Shown here: in pieces, positions 16,420 through 24,522 of the stretch
How the letters are laid out: the number at the start of each line of letters is the position of its first letter
Numbering within the stretch: the first letter of the stretch is position 1
From: Kibdelosporangium sp040675465
GTDB taxonomy: Bacteria > Actinomycetota > Actinomycetes > Mycobacteriales > Pseudonocardiaceae
DNA length: 64,000 bases
Assembly (NCBI RefSeq): GCF_040675465.1
Contig: NZ_JBFAPA010000018.1
Location: 124,001 to 188,000 of the forward strand
Direction: 5' to 3'
Notes under the pieces: generated by a model
What the model was told of the DNA's origin: nothing
Databases searched by the model: none
Seen by the model: the letters and a program-made list of their open reading frames with translations, nothing else
Position numbers and translations under genes: made by a program

Positions 16420-17271
16420 ATGCGGGTGGTCGTCGTCACCGACTCCACGGCACACCTGCCGGAAGGGTTCGCCGTCCGGCACGCGGTGCGCGTGGTGCCC
16501 TTGCATGTCGTCATGGACGACGAGGTCGGGCTGGACGGCATCGACATCGGACCGGTCCAGCTCGCGACCGCCTTGTCACAGCGCCGGGTGGTGACCACTT
16601 CGCGGCCGTCGCCGCACGAGTTCGCCAAGGTGTACCAGGACGAGCTGGACGCGGGCGCGTCCGCGATCGTGTCCGTGCACCTTTCGCGGCACCTGTCGGG
16701 GACGTGGGACTCGGCGCGCCTGGCGGCTGAGGAGATCGGGGCCGGGAAGGTCCGCGTGGTGGACTCGCGGACGACGGGGATGGGTCTGGGGTTCGCCGCG
16801 CTCCGTGCCGCTGCCGCTGCCGCATCGGGGGCGTCGCCGCAGGAGGTCGAGGACGCTGCGGTCGATGCGGCCGCGTTGACCAAGACGTTCTTCATGGTCG
16901 AGACGCTGGAGTACTTGCGCCGGGGCGGGCGGATCGGTGCCGCTGCCGCACTTGTCGGGACGGCTTTGGCGGTCAAACCGGTGCTGCACGTGTCCGAGGG
17001 ACGCATCGTTCCGTTGGAGAAGGTGCGGACCACCAGTCGCGCGTTGGCCCGGCTGGTCGATCTGGCCGCGGATGCGGCCGGTTCCGGGCGCGTCGAACTC
17101 GCCGTGCATCATCTCGCCGCGCCCGACCGGGCCGCCGAACTGGCGACACGGCTGGAGGAGCGGTTGCCGGGTTCGGCCGGCTGTGTGGTGTCCGAGCTGG
17201 GCGCCGTGATCGGTGCGCACACGGGACCAGGGGTGCTGGGAGTCGTCATCCTGCCCTCCGCGACCCGGTAG
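16420..17271 (+). CDS. DegV-family fatty-acid-binding protein
   Basis: 283 residues of the DegV fold, which binds a single fatty acid between two domains and, in the fatty-acid kinase system, presents it to the kinase. VVVTDSTAHLPEG is the N-terminal signature; TTSRPSPHEF, SVHLSRHLSGTWDSA and VVDSRTTGMGLGFA are conserved. The C-terminal GPGVLGVVIL contains the fatty-acid-lining motif. It follows the SGNH gene by 11 bp and is probably in the nadD operon. Confidence 0.93.
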   Translation: MRVVVVTDSTAHLPEGFAVRHAVRVVPLHVVMDDEVGLDGIDIGPVQLATALSQRRVVTTSRPSPHEFAKVYQDELDAGASAIVSVHLSRHLSGTWDSARLAAEEIGAGKVRVVDSRTTGMGLGFAALRAAAAAASGASPQEVEDAAVDAAALTKTFFMVETLEYLRRGGRIGAAAALVGTALAVKPVLHVSEGRIVPLEKVRTTSRALARLVDLAADAAGSGRVELAVHHLAAPDRAAELATRLEERLPGSAGCVVSELGAVIGAHTGPGVLGVVILPSATR

Positions 17272-17318
17272 CACAAACCACCGACAAACCCGCCAGAGAA
17301 AAGAGAAAAAGGGCGGAG

Positions 17319-17344
17319 TTGTCCACAGCGAACGGTTATCCACA
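17319..17344 (+). promoter_or_regulatory. Two DnaA-box-like 9-mers
   Basis: TTGTCCACA (17319-17327) and TTATCCACA (17336-17344), same orientation and 17 bp apart, in the 126-bp degV-comEA intergenic region. The first is the actinobacterial form and the second the classical form of the DnaA box. An A-rich tract lies just upstream (17298-17310). Confidence 0.5.
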
Positions 17345-17397
17345 GCCGAGCCGCCACGACAAGGACACCGAAACCCAAACCGAATAGCGTCGAAGAC

Positions 17398-18135
17398 GTG
17401 TTCGATTCGCTGCGACGCCACCAAGCCCAAGACCGGACGGCAAGCGACCGGTTGCAGGAGCTCGTGGCGGCCGCGCCGCCGCCACCGAAGAGCACCGACG
17501 AGACCAAGGAGTGGATAGATGAGACGCCCCCGTCGCCGCTAGCAAAGCCTCGCATTGCAACGGTTCTGGGCCGGATACCGGCCCGGCGGCTGCCGATCGT
17601 GCTGGGCGCGGCCGTGTTCGCCGCGATCTGCGCGGTGGTCGGATTGTTGTTGTCGCGTCCGATGAAGGAATCGCCGCCGCCGCTGCCCGCGGCGGTCGTC
17701 CAGGACCACAAACCCACTGCTACACAGACGATCGTGGTGAGTGTGGTCGGCCGGGTGCCGTCGCCGGGGCTGTTCACGTTACCGGACGGCGCCCGGGTGG
17801 CCGATGCCGTGCACGCGGCCGGGGGAGCGTCCACTGAGGACTTGATCGCGCTGAACATGGCCCGCCGTCTGGCAGATGGCGAACAGGTCTATGTCGGCGT
17901 GCCCGCGCCACCCGAGCCCGCGGCGCCCGCGGCCAAGCCAGGCAAGATCGACTTGAACTCGGCGGACGCGTCCCAGCTGGACAACCTGCCCGGCGTCGGT
18001 GCGGTCACGGCCCAGCGGATCATCGAATGGCGCGGGCAGCACGGCCGGTTCACCGCGGTCGAGCAGCTGCGTCAGGTCGACGGCATCGGGGAAAGCCGGT
18101 TCGCGCGGCTGAAGGATCTGGTGACAGTGCACTGA
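17398..18135 (+). CDS. comEA: ComEA-like DNA-binding competence protein
   Basis: 245 residues. A cytoplasmic N-terminus is followed by one transmembrane helix at about residues 65-85 (IVLGAAVFAAICAVVGLLL). A SLBB-type domain comes next (VVGRVPSPGLFTLPDGARVADAVHAAGG). The C-terminal helix-hairpin-helix pair starts near residue 182 (DLNSADASQLDNLPGVGAVTAQRI, VDGIGESRFARLKDL). In competent bacteria ComEA binds incoming DNA outside the membrane and feeds ComEC, the next gene. GTG start with a weak ribosome binding site. Natural competence is not established for most actinomycetes. Confidence 0.93.
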   Translation: MFDSLRRHQAQDRTASDRLQELVAAAPPPPKSTDETKEWIDETPPSPLAKPRIATVLGRIPARRLPIVLGAAVFAAICAVVGLLLSRPMKESPPPLPAAVVQDHKPTATQTIVVSVVGRVPSPGLFTLPDGARVADAVHAAGGASTEDLIALNMARRLADGEQVYVGVPAPPEPAAPAAKPGKIDLNSADASQLDNLPGVGAVTAQRIIEWRGQHGRFTAVEQLRQVDGIGESRFARLKDLVTVH

Positions 18136-18200
18136 CTTCGCGCGCAACAGCTTCCGTTCGTGTCCTGGCCCCGGCCGCTCTGTCCCTTGAGGAGCTTTCG

Positions 18201-18218
18201 ATGACCACCCGGTACTGA
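18201..18218 (+). other. Five-codon mini-ORF between comEA and comEC
   Basis: GAGGAG, seven bases, then ATG ACC ACC CGG TAC TGA, encoding MTTRY. The ribosome site is better than that of comEA. It lies in the 172-bp gap and could couple translation or be chance. Confidence 0.25.
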
Positions 18219-18307
18219 TCGCTTGCATCCCGGCCACCGATTCCCTTGCCGCTCCGTTACTCGCGCTGCCTCGCGCGCTCGGAACGACACCATCTTGGAG
18301 TGCATAC

Positions 18308-20740
18308 ATGATCATCCGTCCCACAGATCCACTGAATGCCAAGGATTGGCGGCTGGTTCCCGCCGCGGTGGCGGTATGGCTCGCCGTGCTGCTGGGACTT
18401 TTGCTGACTTGGTGGCTGACATTCGTTGTTGGCGCGTTGGCGTGTGCGGCCGGTGTCTGGGCGCTGAGAGGACGGCTCATCCGGCTGCGTGGACCGACTC
18501 GCCGCATCATCCGAGTCGATGTCCTGGAGCAACGGGAACGTTGGCTTCGCCGCGGCGTCGGCTGGTCTCTGGTCGTGTGCGGAGCGCTGGCGATGGTGCC
18601 GACTTCGTTGCGGATGCGGTCGTCCGAGCTCGATCCGATGCGTGTCGCCGCGGAGCGGGGTGAGGCGGCGCGGCTGGCCGTCGAACTGTCCGACCGGCCG
18701 AAGCAGATCTTCTCGACCGGATTCGGCGGTCAGCAGGCCGGTGCGCATTCCGCGCTCGTCACTGCGAAAGTCCTGCACGCGCGGGTCGGTGGGCGCGAAA
18801 TGTCTTCACACGGCACGGTCGTCCTGCTCGTTCCGGTTGAAGGGTGGTCGAAGCTGTTGCCCGGTCAGGAGGTTCAGGTGGATGGCGATCTGGCGCCGAA
18901 TGATCGCGCGGTCGCGATGGTGCGGGTGCGGGGTCCGCCGGAAGGCATGACGCCCGCGTCTGCCGTGCAACGGGCGGCGGAGTCGCTGCGGGCCGGTCTG
19001 CGGTCGGCTTCCGGAGTGCTGGCAGACGAACCGGCGGGACTGCTGCCCGGGTTGGTCGTCGGCGACACCAGTGCTCTGCCGCATCGGGTGGTCGAGGAGT
19101 TCCAGGCCGCCGGGATGTCGCATCTGCTGGCCGTCAGTGGGGCGAACTTGGCGATCGTCGGCGTGGCGGCATTGCTCCTGTTGCGCGCGTTGAAGTTTGG
19201 GCCGAAATGCTGCGCTGCGGGAGCGGGGCTCGTGTTGCTCGGGTTCGTTGTGCTGGCGGGGCCGGAGCCCAGCGTGCTGCGTGCCGCGGTGATGGGCGGG
19301 GTCGGTTTGCTCGCGCTCGTCGTGGGGCGTCAGCAAGCGGCATTGCCCGCGCTGGCCGCATCGATTATCGGGTTGGTCCTGGACGATCCCGCCATGGCGA
19401 CGAACGTCGGGTTCATCCTGTCGGTCCTCGCCACCGGGGCTCTCGTAGTGGTTGCGTCCAAGTGGACCAGATCGTTGGCAGGAAAGGGGATCCCAAGGAT
19501 CATTGCCGAAGCGGTGGCGGTACCCGCGGCTGCGCATCTCGCGACGGCGCCGGTCATCGCGGCGCTGAACGGCCAGGTGAGCTTGGTCGCTGTCGTGGCG
19601 AACCTGCTCGCAGCGCCTGTGGTCGCACCGGCCACGGTGCTCGGGTTGCTCGCCGCGCTGGTGACCGGGTGGCTGCCTTGGCTGGGTGAGGTTCTGGTCC
19701 GGTTCGCCGGTCCGGAGCTGCACTGGATGATCGAGGTCGCGCGGCATGCGGCCGCCGTGCCTGGTGGCGTCGTCGGCTGGCCGGCGGGCTGGTTGGGCGG
19801 TGTGCTGCTGGCGGTGTTCCTCGTCGGCCTGGTGCTGGTCATGCGTCGGAAACGGTTGCGGGTACTGGTGATCGCGGTCGTAGTGGGTGCGCTGGTCGTG
19901 CTCGTGCCGGTGCGGGTGTTCCAGCCGGGCTGGCCGCCGTCCGGATGGTCGGCTGTGGCCTGCGATGTGGGGCAAGGCGATTCGATCGTGCTCGCGACCG
20001 ACGAGCCAGGGCGTGCGGTCGTGGTCGACACGGGACCGGATCCGGGTGCGGTCGCGGGCTGCCTCAGCCGCCTCGGGGTTTCCACGATCCCGTTGGTGGT
20101 CTTGAGCCACCTGCATGCCGACCACGTCGGCGGGCTGTCGGCCGTTCTCGGTGAGCACACGGTCGGCGCGGTGGCGGTCGGTTCCGGGCGGTTGCCGGGA
20201 TGGGCGTGGCGGCAGGTGCGTTCCGAGGCCGAGCGCGCTGAGGTGCCACTGGTGTGGCTGTCGGCGGGGCAGCGGCTGGAATGGCCGGGCCTGACGATCG
20301 AGGTACTTGGCCCACGTGTGGTGGACACCCGGGAGGACGGAGAAGCGACTGGAACAGAGATCAACAACGGCTCACTTGTCCTGCGGGCAACAACTCGCAG
20401 TGGCCGGCTGCTCCTCACCGGCGACGTCGAGCTCGCGGCCCAGGCAGACCTGCTCGATGAACACATCGACCTGACTGCCGACATCCTCAAAGTCCCGCAC
20501 CACGGAAGTCGCTATATCGCCCCGGAGTTCCTGACCGCCGTCCACCCGCGTGTGGCCCTGATCAGCGTTGGCGCGGGCAATCGCTATGGACATCCAAGCC
20601 CGGGCACGATCACCCAACTGACCCTGAAAGGAGCAATGGTTCTCCGCACCGACCAGGACGGCGACTCCGCCGTACTCGGCACCAGCACCGACCTGTCAGT
20701 CGTCCGTCGCGGCGACCCCCGCGCTCCACCCGACCACTGA
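18308..20740 (+). CDS. comEC: ComEC/Rec2-type DNA channel protein
   Basis: 810 residues. N-terminal membrane part with the competence domain (LLAVSGANLAIVG marks its conserved core), many hydrophobic helices, then a C-terminal metallo-beta-lactamase domain from about residue 540. The latter has LSHLHADHVGGL, VALISVGAGNRYGHPSP and LKVPHHGSRY, consistent with the nuclease that degrades one strand during uptake. ATG start with GGAG seven bases upstream. It pairs with comEA; in mycobacteria holA follows directly, but here 3.8 kb of other DNA intervenes. Confidence 0.94.
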   Translation: MIIRPTDPLNAKDWRLVPAAVAVWLAVLLGLLLTWWLTFVVGALACAAGVWALRGRLIRLRGPTRRIIRVDVLEQRERWLRRGVGWSLVVCGALAMVPTSLRMRSSELDPMRVAAERGEAARLAVELSDRPKQIFSTGFGGQQAGAHSALVTAKVLHARVGGREMSSHGTVVLLVPVEGWSKLLPGQEVQVDGDLAPNDRAVAMVRVRGPPEGMTPASAVQRAAESLRAGLRSASGVLADEPAGLLPGLVVGDTSALPHRVVEEFQAAGMSHLLAVSGANLAIVGVAALLLLRALKFGPKCCAAGAGLVLLGFVVLAGPEPSVLRAAVMGGVGLLALVVGRQQAALPALAASIIGLVLDDPAMATNVGFILSVLATGALVVVASKWTRSLAGKGIPRIIAEAVAVPAAAHLATAPVIAALNGQVSLVAVVANLLAAPVVAPATVLGLLAALVTGWLPWLGEVLVRFAGPELHWMIEVARHAAAVPGGVVGWPAGWLGGVLLAVFLVGLVLVMRRKRLRVLVIAVVVGALVVLVPVRVFQPGWPPSGWSAVACDVGQGDSIVLATDEPGRAVVVDTGPDPGAVAGCLSRLGVSTIPLVVLSHLHADHVGGLSAVLGEHTVGAVAVGSGRLPGWAWRQVRSEAERAEVPLVWLSAGQRLEWPGLTIEVLGPRVVDTREDGEATGTEINNGSLVLRATTRSGRLLLTGDVELAAQADLLDEHIDLTADILKVPHHGSRYIAPEFLTAVHPRVALISVGAGNRYGHPSPGTITQLTLKGAMVLRTDQDGDSAVLGTSTDLSVVRRGDPRAPPDH

Positions 20741-21109
20741 TCCGAGCCGCACCAGAGCTGATCCAGACCCGCCGGGGACTGGTGAGATCCGCCGGGGATT
20801 GGCGGCGTGTCGTTCGGGGAGTTCAACCAACCATCCAATGGCCTTGGCGCCGTTGACAAGCACAAGGAGGTACTGGCTGGCCTGTGACGCTCACCTCGGG
20901 CGCTCGGACGCGGCACTCATCACCCGGTGTCCACCGGTTCGCTGGAGCTTCACACTTGCGGTCCCGCATTCACCGTGGGGCAGCGGCAGAGAGATCATCT
21001 GGACGTCTGCGGCAGGTCATCCGCGTTCGACTGCGATGTCCTTGGTGGTCGCGATCCAGGAGCGTCTCGGGTGCCTGCTGTCTTGGGGAGCCGCGGCTGC
21101 GTCACCGAT

Positions 21110-21290
21110 CGGGCTGCTCGGCCCATGTCGTCACCGGGCAACTCGACGTACGTCGCCGTCGGCTGCTCGACCCGCGTCGTCATCGGATTGCTTGGCCGCG
21201 TCGCCACGGGGCAGCTCGGCGTACGTCGCCACCGGGTTGCTGGGCCCGCGTCGCCATGGGGTTGCTTGGCCTGGCCTGCGGTCGGGGCGG
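21110..21290. repeat. 24-25 bp tandem repeat, about seven units
   Basis: Units start at 21110, 21135, 21160, 21184, 21208, 21233 and 21258, with the shared pattern CGGGTTGCTCGGCCCGCG then TCGCCAC. Divergence between units is substantial, so the array is old. Unit length varies between 24 and 25, which argues against a translated repeat. Confidence 0.75.
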
Positions 21291-21299
21291 ATCACCTCA

Positions 21300-21530
21300 A
21301 CGGGGTCCAGCGTCGCCAGACGGACAGTGGCATACCGCCTGCTGTTCCTCGGCAAGGCTGACATGCTGTTGCCGCACAGCCGCCAGCCGTCGCCGAGGGT
21401 GTGCTCGTTGAGCGCCTGGCCGAGGCCCACGCTGAGCACAAACTGGTCCTCCCGGTGGGCGGTGGCGGTGACTGCTGCTGCCTGGGCGATGATCACCGGA
21501 GACCCGCTCGGTGGCGTATTCCCTGAGGGG
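21300..21530 (-). pseudogene. Possible gene remnant, unknown family
   Basis: Read leftward, the frame through GSPVIIAQAAAVTATAHRED ... WRLCGNSMSALPRNSRRYAT has third positions dominated by G/C and a protein-like composition, unlike the surrounding DNA. It has no proper start, no ribosome site and runs into the 25-bp repeats. I do not recognise the family; chance coding likeness is possible. Confidence 0.25.
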
Positions 21531-21828
21531 CTCTACGACGAGTCGAGGAGCACCTGCGGTCGTAGGGATGGCCGTGCGACTACGACACACCACGTATCCG
21601 TGCTGGCATGAGCGCCGGGTGAGGCGGTTCCTCGACGGCCGATGGTCTGCCTTGGCACGCTTCGCGCGGAACGGGCCGCCATGTCCGCGTTGCGGAGGTG
21701 TGGCGACTGCCTCCGGTCGCGAGGGCGCCGCTGTCGCGCTTGTCGGCCTTGCCAAGTGATGGGTGTCGCCAAGTGGTCGCGGCCATGGCAAGACCTGCCA
21801 ACGGCGCGCGTCTGGTTCACCCGGGTCA

Positions 21829-21924
21829 GTGGGCAAGGAGCTCAAGCGCGGTGCCACGGCCCAGCTCGTCTACGTCGCCCCCGGCGCCGAGGACGGCATC
21901 GAGTCGACCCTGCGGTTCCTGCTC
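21829..21924 (+). pseudogene. Fragment resembling FabG4-type 3-oxoacyl-ACP reductase
   Basis: 32 codons reading VGKELKRGATAQLVYVAP then GAEDGIESTLRFLL. This resembles, from memory, the N-terminal non-catalytic domain of the long FabG4-type reductases (mycobacterial Rv0242c type), where the next residues form LSxRSAYVxGQ. Here the frame breaks straight after LRFLL and no Rossmann domain follows. It is best read as a relic of a lost gene. Confidence 0.5.
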
Positions 21925-21973
21925 TGCTGCGTCCGGCGGCGGTCGATCCGGCGAGACCGGTGTCTGGCTGGCC

Positions 21974-22065
21974 GTAGGGCCCGTCGGGAGTAGCAGCTGG
22001 TGGCGTAGGCCCGTCGGACGTGGCAGCTGGTGGCGTAGGGCTCGTCGGGAGTGGTAGCTGGTGGG
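21974..22065. repeat. 30-31 bp tandem repeat, three copies
   Basis: Units at 21974-22004, 22005-22034 and 22035-22065 share GTAGGGCCCGTCGGGAGT followed by AGCTGGTGGC. They differ at a few positions each. They lie just downstream of the adjacent leftward gene's stop. Confidence 0.8.
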
Positions 22066-22099
22066 CCGATCGCTTGTGCCCTGCGATCGGCCCTGCCGG

Positions 22100-22996
22100 T
22101 CAGCGCAGGCCTTTGAGCATTTCGCGGAGCTGGGCTTCGCCGATGGGGGTGAAGCGGGCGTCGAGATCGAGGAGGTGTTCGGATCCGCCGGGGCCGGGTG
22201 ACTTCACCGTGGCCGTGACGGTGAAGGCGTCGGGGCCGGTGGCGCCGACCACGACGTCCATCCGGTAGCCGTGTTCGGCGAGCAACGTGGTGGAGCGCTC
22301 GCCCGAGCGGGTGTCGAGGACGTGCTGGGTGGCGTCGGCGAAGGCCCGGATGGCCTCGTCGGTCGTGGGGCGCGACAAGTAGGGCTGAAGGGTGATCAGC
22401 CACTGGCCGGTGCCAGGGCGGCGGGCGATGTCCAGGCGGGCCTTGGACGGGTCGTTGACGCGCTTGGCGAATGTGGTGATCACGTTGGCGGACTTCGGCG
22501 GCTCGAAGTGGGCCGGGCCCGCCGTGTCCAATCGGTGCAACAAGGTTTGGAGGGATGCCGTCAGCCGGTTCACATCCAGTGGGTCGAGGTGGAACTCGAC
22601 GCACGAGGCGCCCACGGCGTTGTGGTACAGCGGTTCGCCGGACGCGCCGACACCGACGAAGTCGTGCCGGGCGTCGAACCAGGCCCAGACCGTCATGTAC
22701 GGACCGTCCTCATCGGCTCCGATGAGGACCTGGATGCTGGTGTGCTCGCCGGTGAACACCATCGAGTCGCTCTCGTCATCGTTGCCCCGAAGGGCGGCGA
22801 GCGCGCTCTCGGCGAACTTGCGCAACGTCTCGGCCCTGGTCACCCCGCCGGTGTAACCCGGCAGGGCGACCAGCCAAGCACGCTCGCGCTCGTGCCACAG
22901 CACCGACAAGCCCCGGGCCGGGTGCTGGCCGAACAACTTCATATCTCCGAAGTGGACGACCTGTTCGGCCGCCGCGACTAACCCGTCGTGCTCCAC
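22100..22996 (-). CDS. Conserved hypothetical protein, 298 aa
   Basis: Soluble protein with no signal peptide, transmembrane helix or recognised motif. Two halves of similar layout can be seen: about 1-140 (SVLWHERERAWLVALPGYTGG ...) and 155-298 (ANVITTFAKRVNDPSKARLDIARRPGTG ...), each with short beta-like stretches. Codon use is strongly G/C-ending as in neighbouring genes, so it is real. The reading frame opens at 22996, 28 bp after the thrC stop on the same strand, so it may share the thrC transcript. Function unknown. Confidence 0.75.
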   Translation of the reverse strand: MEHDGLVAAAEQVVHFGDMKLFGQHPARGLSVLWHERERAWLVALPGYTGGVTRAETLRKFAESALAALRGNDDESDSMVFTGEHTSIQVLIGADEDGPYMTVWAWFDARHDFVGVGASGEPLYHNAVGASCVEFHLDPLDVNRLTASLQTLLHRLDTAGPAHFEPPKSANVITTFAKRVNDPSKARLDIARRPGTGQWLITLQPYLSRPTTDEAIRAFADATQHVLDTRSGERSTTLLAEHGYRMDVVVGATGPDAFTVTATVKSPGPGGSEHLLDLDARFTPIGEAQLREMLKGLR

Positions 22997-23024
22997 GCGC
23001 GCAGGTTAGTACTGCGGGATGACA

Positions 23025-24281
23025 TCAGAGGCCGAGGGCCTCGTGCACCGCCGCCGCGGACGGTGCGACGGTGGCGCGCGGGCCGATGTGGTTCTCGACG
23101 GCGTCGAGGGTCTTGAGGCCGTCGCCGGTGATCAGCAGCACGGTGTCGGCCTCGGGGTCCAGCTTGCCGGTCTCGATGAGCTTCTTCGCCGTGGCGACGG
23201 TGACACCGCCAGCGGTCTCGGTGAAGATGCCCTCGGTACGGGCCAGCAGGCGGATACCCTCGACGACCTCCTCGTCCGTCACGTCCTCGATGGCGCCGTT
23301 GGTGCGCCGGACGACGTCCAGGACGTACGGGCCGTCGGCGGGGGCACCGATGGCCAGGGAGCGGGCGATGGTGTCCGGGCGGACCGGCTGGACCACGTCG
23401 TGGCCGGCCTTGTACGCGGCCGAGACGGGGGAGCAGCCGGTGGCCTGCGCGCCGAACACGCGGTACGGCGTCGGGTCGACCAGGCCGAGCTCACCGAGCT
23501 CGCGGAAGCCCTTGTCCACTTTGGTCAGCTGGGCGCCGGAGGCGATCGGCACGACGACCTGCTCGGGCAGCCGCCAGCCGAGCTGCTCGGCGACCTCGTA
23601 GGCGAGCGTCTTCGAACCCTCGGCGTAGTAGGGCCGGACGTTGACGTTCACGAACGCCCAGTCCTCGTGCTCAGCGGCGAGCTCGGTCGCCAGGCGGTTC
23701 ACGTCGTCGTAGTTGCCGTCGACGGCGATGAGCGCGCCGTCGTACACCGCCGTGGTGAGGATCTTGGCTTTCTCCAACGACTTCGGGATCAGCACCACCG
23801 ACTCCCAGCCGGCGCGGGCGGCCGCGGCCGCTGTTGCGTTGGCCAGGTTGCCGGTGGAGGGGCAGGCGAGAACGCGGAAACCGAGCTGGCGCGCGGCGGC
23901 GAGCGCCACGGCGACCACGCGGTCCTTGAATGAGTGCGTGGGGTTGCCTGTGTCGTCCTTGACCCACAAGGACTTCACGCCAAGGGCGGCGGCCAGGCGG
24001 TCGGCACGGACCAGACGGGTCAGGCCCGGCTGGGTGTTCGGGTGACTGTCCACATCGGACGGCACCGGCAGCAGGTCACGGTAGCGCCAGATGGACTTCG
24101 GACCCGCTTCGATGTCGGCTCGCCGGATGGTGCCGAACGAGTAGGCGACCTCGAGCGGGCCGAAACACTCCGCACAGGCGAATTCCGGGGCCAACGGGAT
24201 CTCGTGACCGCATTCTCGGCACGACAATGCCCGGGCGGGGCCGAGGTCGAAGGTCGTAGGTGCACCGACTGTTGTCGTCAT
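23025..24281 (-). CDS. thrC: Threonine synthase
   Basis: 418-residue PLP enzyme that converts O-phosphohomoserine to threonine. It begins with a CxxC pair set (CRECGH ... CAEC) typical of the long actinobacterial/archaeal type, then the PLP lysine motif DTGNPTHSFKDRVV. CPSTGNLANATAAAAARAG binds the phosphate and IASGAQLTKVDKGF and GAQATGCSPV follow. ATG 24281 is chosen because a SAM-I riboswitch ends just upstream and its Shine-Dalgarno GAGGAG (24292-24297) is overlapped by the riboswitch P1 stem. SAM control of threonine synthase is unusual; an enzyme in the methionine branch is a possibility to keep open. Confidence 0.93.
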   Translation of the reverse strand: MTTTVGAPTTFDLGPARALSCRECGHEIPLAPEFACAECFGPLEVAYSFGTIRRADIEAGPKSIWRYRDLLPVPSDVDSHPNTQPGLTRLVRADRLAAALGVKSLWVKDDTGNPTHSFKDRVVAVALAAARQLGFRVLACPSTGNLANATAAAAARAGWESVVLIPKSLEKAKILTTAVYDGALIAVDGNYDDVNRLATELAAEHEDWAFVNVNVRPYYAEGSKTLAYEVAEQLGWRLPEQVVVPIASGAQLTKVDKGFRELGELGLVDPTPYRVFGAQATGCSPVSAAYKAGHDVVQPVRPDTIARSLAIGAPADGPYVLDVVRRTNGAIEDVTDEEVVEGIRLLARTEGIFTETAGGVTVATAKKLIETGKLDPEADTVLLITGDGLKTLDAVENHIGPRATVAPSAAAVHEALGL

Positions 24282-24294
24282 CGCGAGGTATCTC

Positions 24295-24406
24295 CTCATC
24301 TTTCCCGTTCTCACGGGTCGGAATTGGCACCGTGTTCGCCACCTGAAACGGTGAGCGCCGGTTGCCGGGGCTTCTTCGGGCCGATCCCTCTGCCCCTCTG
24401 GATGAG
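24295..24406 (-). ncRNA. SAM-I (S-box) riboswitch in the thrC leader
   Basis: Read leftward from 24406: P1 5' strand CTCATC, then AGAGGGGCAGAGGGATCGG, CCC, GAAGAAGCCCCGGCAACC, a P3 arm, GGTGCCAATTCC, a P4 hairpin CCCG-TGAGAA-CGGG, and GGAAAGATGAG closing P1 (GATGAG, 24300-24295). These are the conserved core elements of the S-box aptamer in order. The Shine-Dalgarno GAGGAG (24297-24292) shares three bases with the P1 3' strand, so ligand-stabilised P1 should hide the ribosome site: translational OFF control by SAM is predicted. Confidence 0.93.
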
Positions 24407-24420
24407 CGGTATTCAGTTGT

Positions 24421-24438
24421 CGGCTCACTCGTGAGCCG
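24421..24438. promoter_or_regulatory. 18-bp perfect inverted repeat upstream of the riboswitch
   Basis: CGGCTCAC-TC-GTGAGCCG, 8-bp arms, 14 bp upstream of the riboswitch 5' end and therefore in or near the thrC promoter. It could be a repressor operator; it also lies 84 bp before the divergent holA start. Confidence 0.5.
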
Positions 24439-24522
24439 AGAGACACGTTACGGCACAAGCCGAACTCCGTGCCACCCGCGCCGCCCACTATCCGGGAGCG
24501 CGGGGCATGGCAGGATGCGGGT

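Larger units (their letters stand above)
20741..22099. other. 1.36 kb decayed, repeat-rich region
   Basis: No intact gene. Contents in order: a short direct repeat around 20770-20810; a 25-bp tandem repeat (21110-21290); a minus-strand stretch with coding-like codon use (about 21300-21530); a plus-strand fragment resembling FabG4-type reductase (21829-21924); and three copies of a 30-31 bp repeat (21974-22065). The mix of broken coding pieces and minisatellites suggests gene loss between comEC and holA. Confidence 0.6.

Noticed and set aside
17319..17344. Chromosomal replication origin
   Set aside because: Only two DnaA boxes are present and neither dnaA, dnaN nor gyrB is near.
21110..21290. 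CRISPR-like 25-bp repeats
   Set aside because: The units abut directly, vary in sequence and have no spacers.
20741..22099. Insertion sequence as the source of the decayed region
   Set aside because: I saw no transposase motif, terminal inverted repeats or target duplication.
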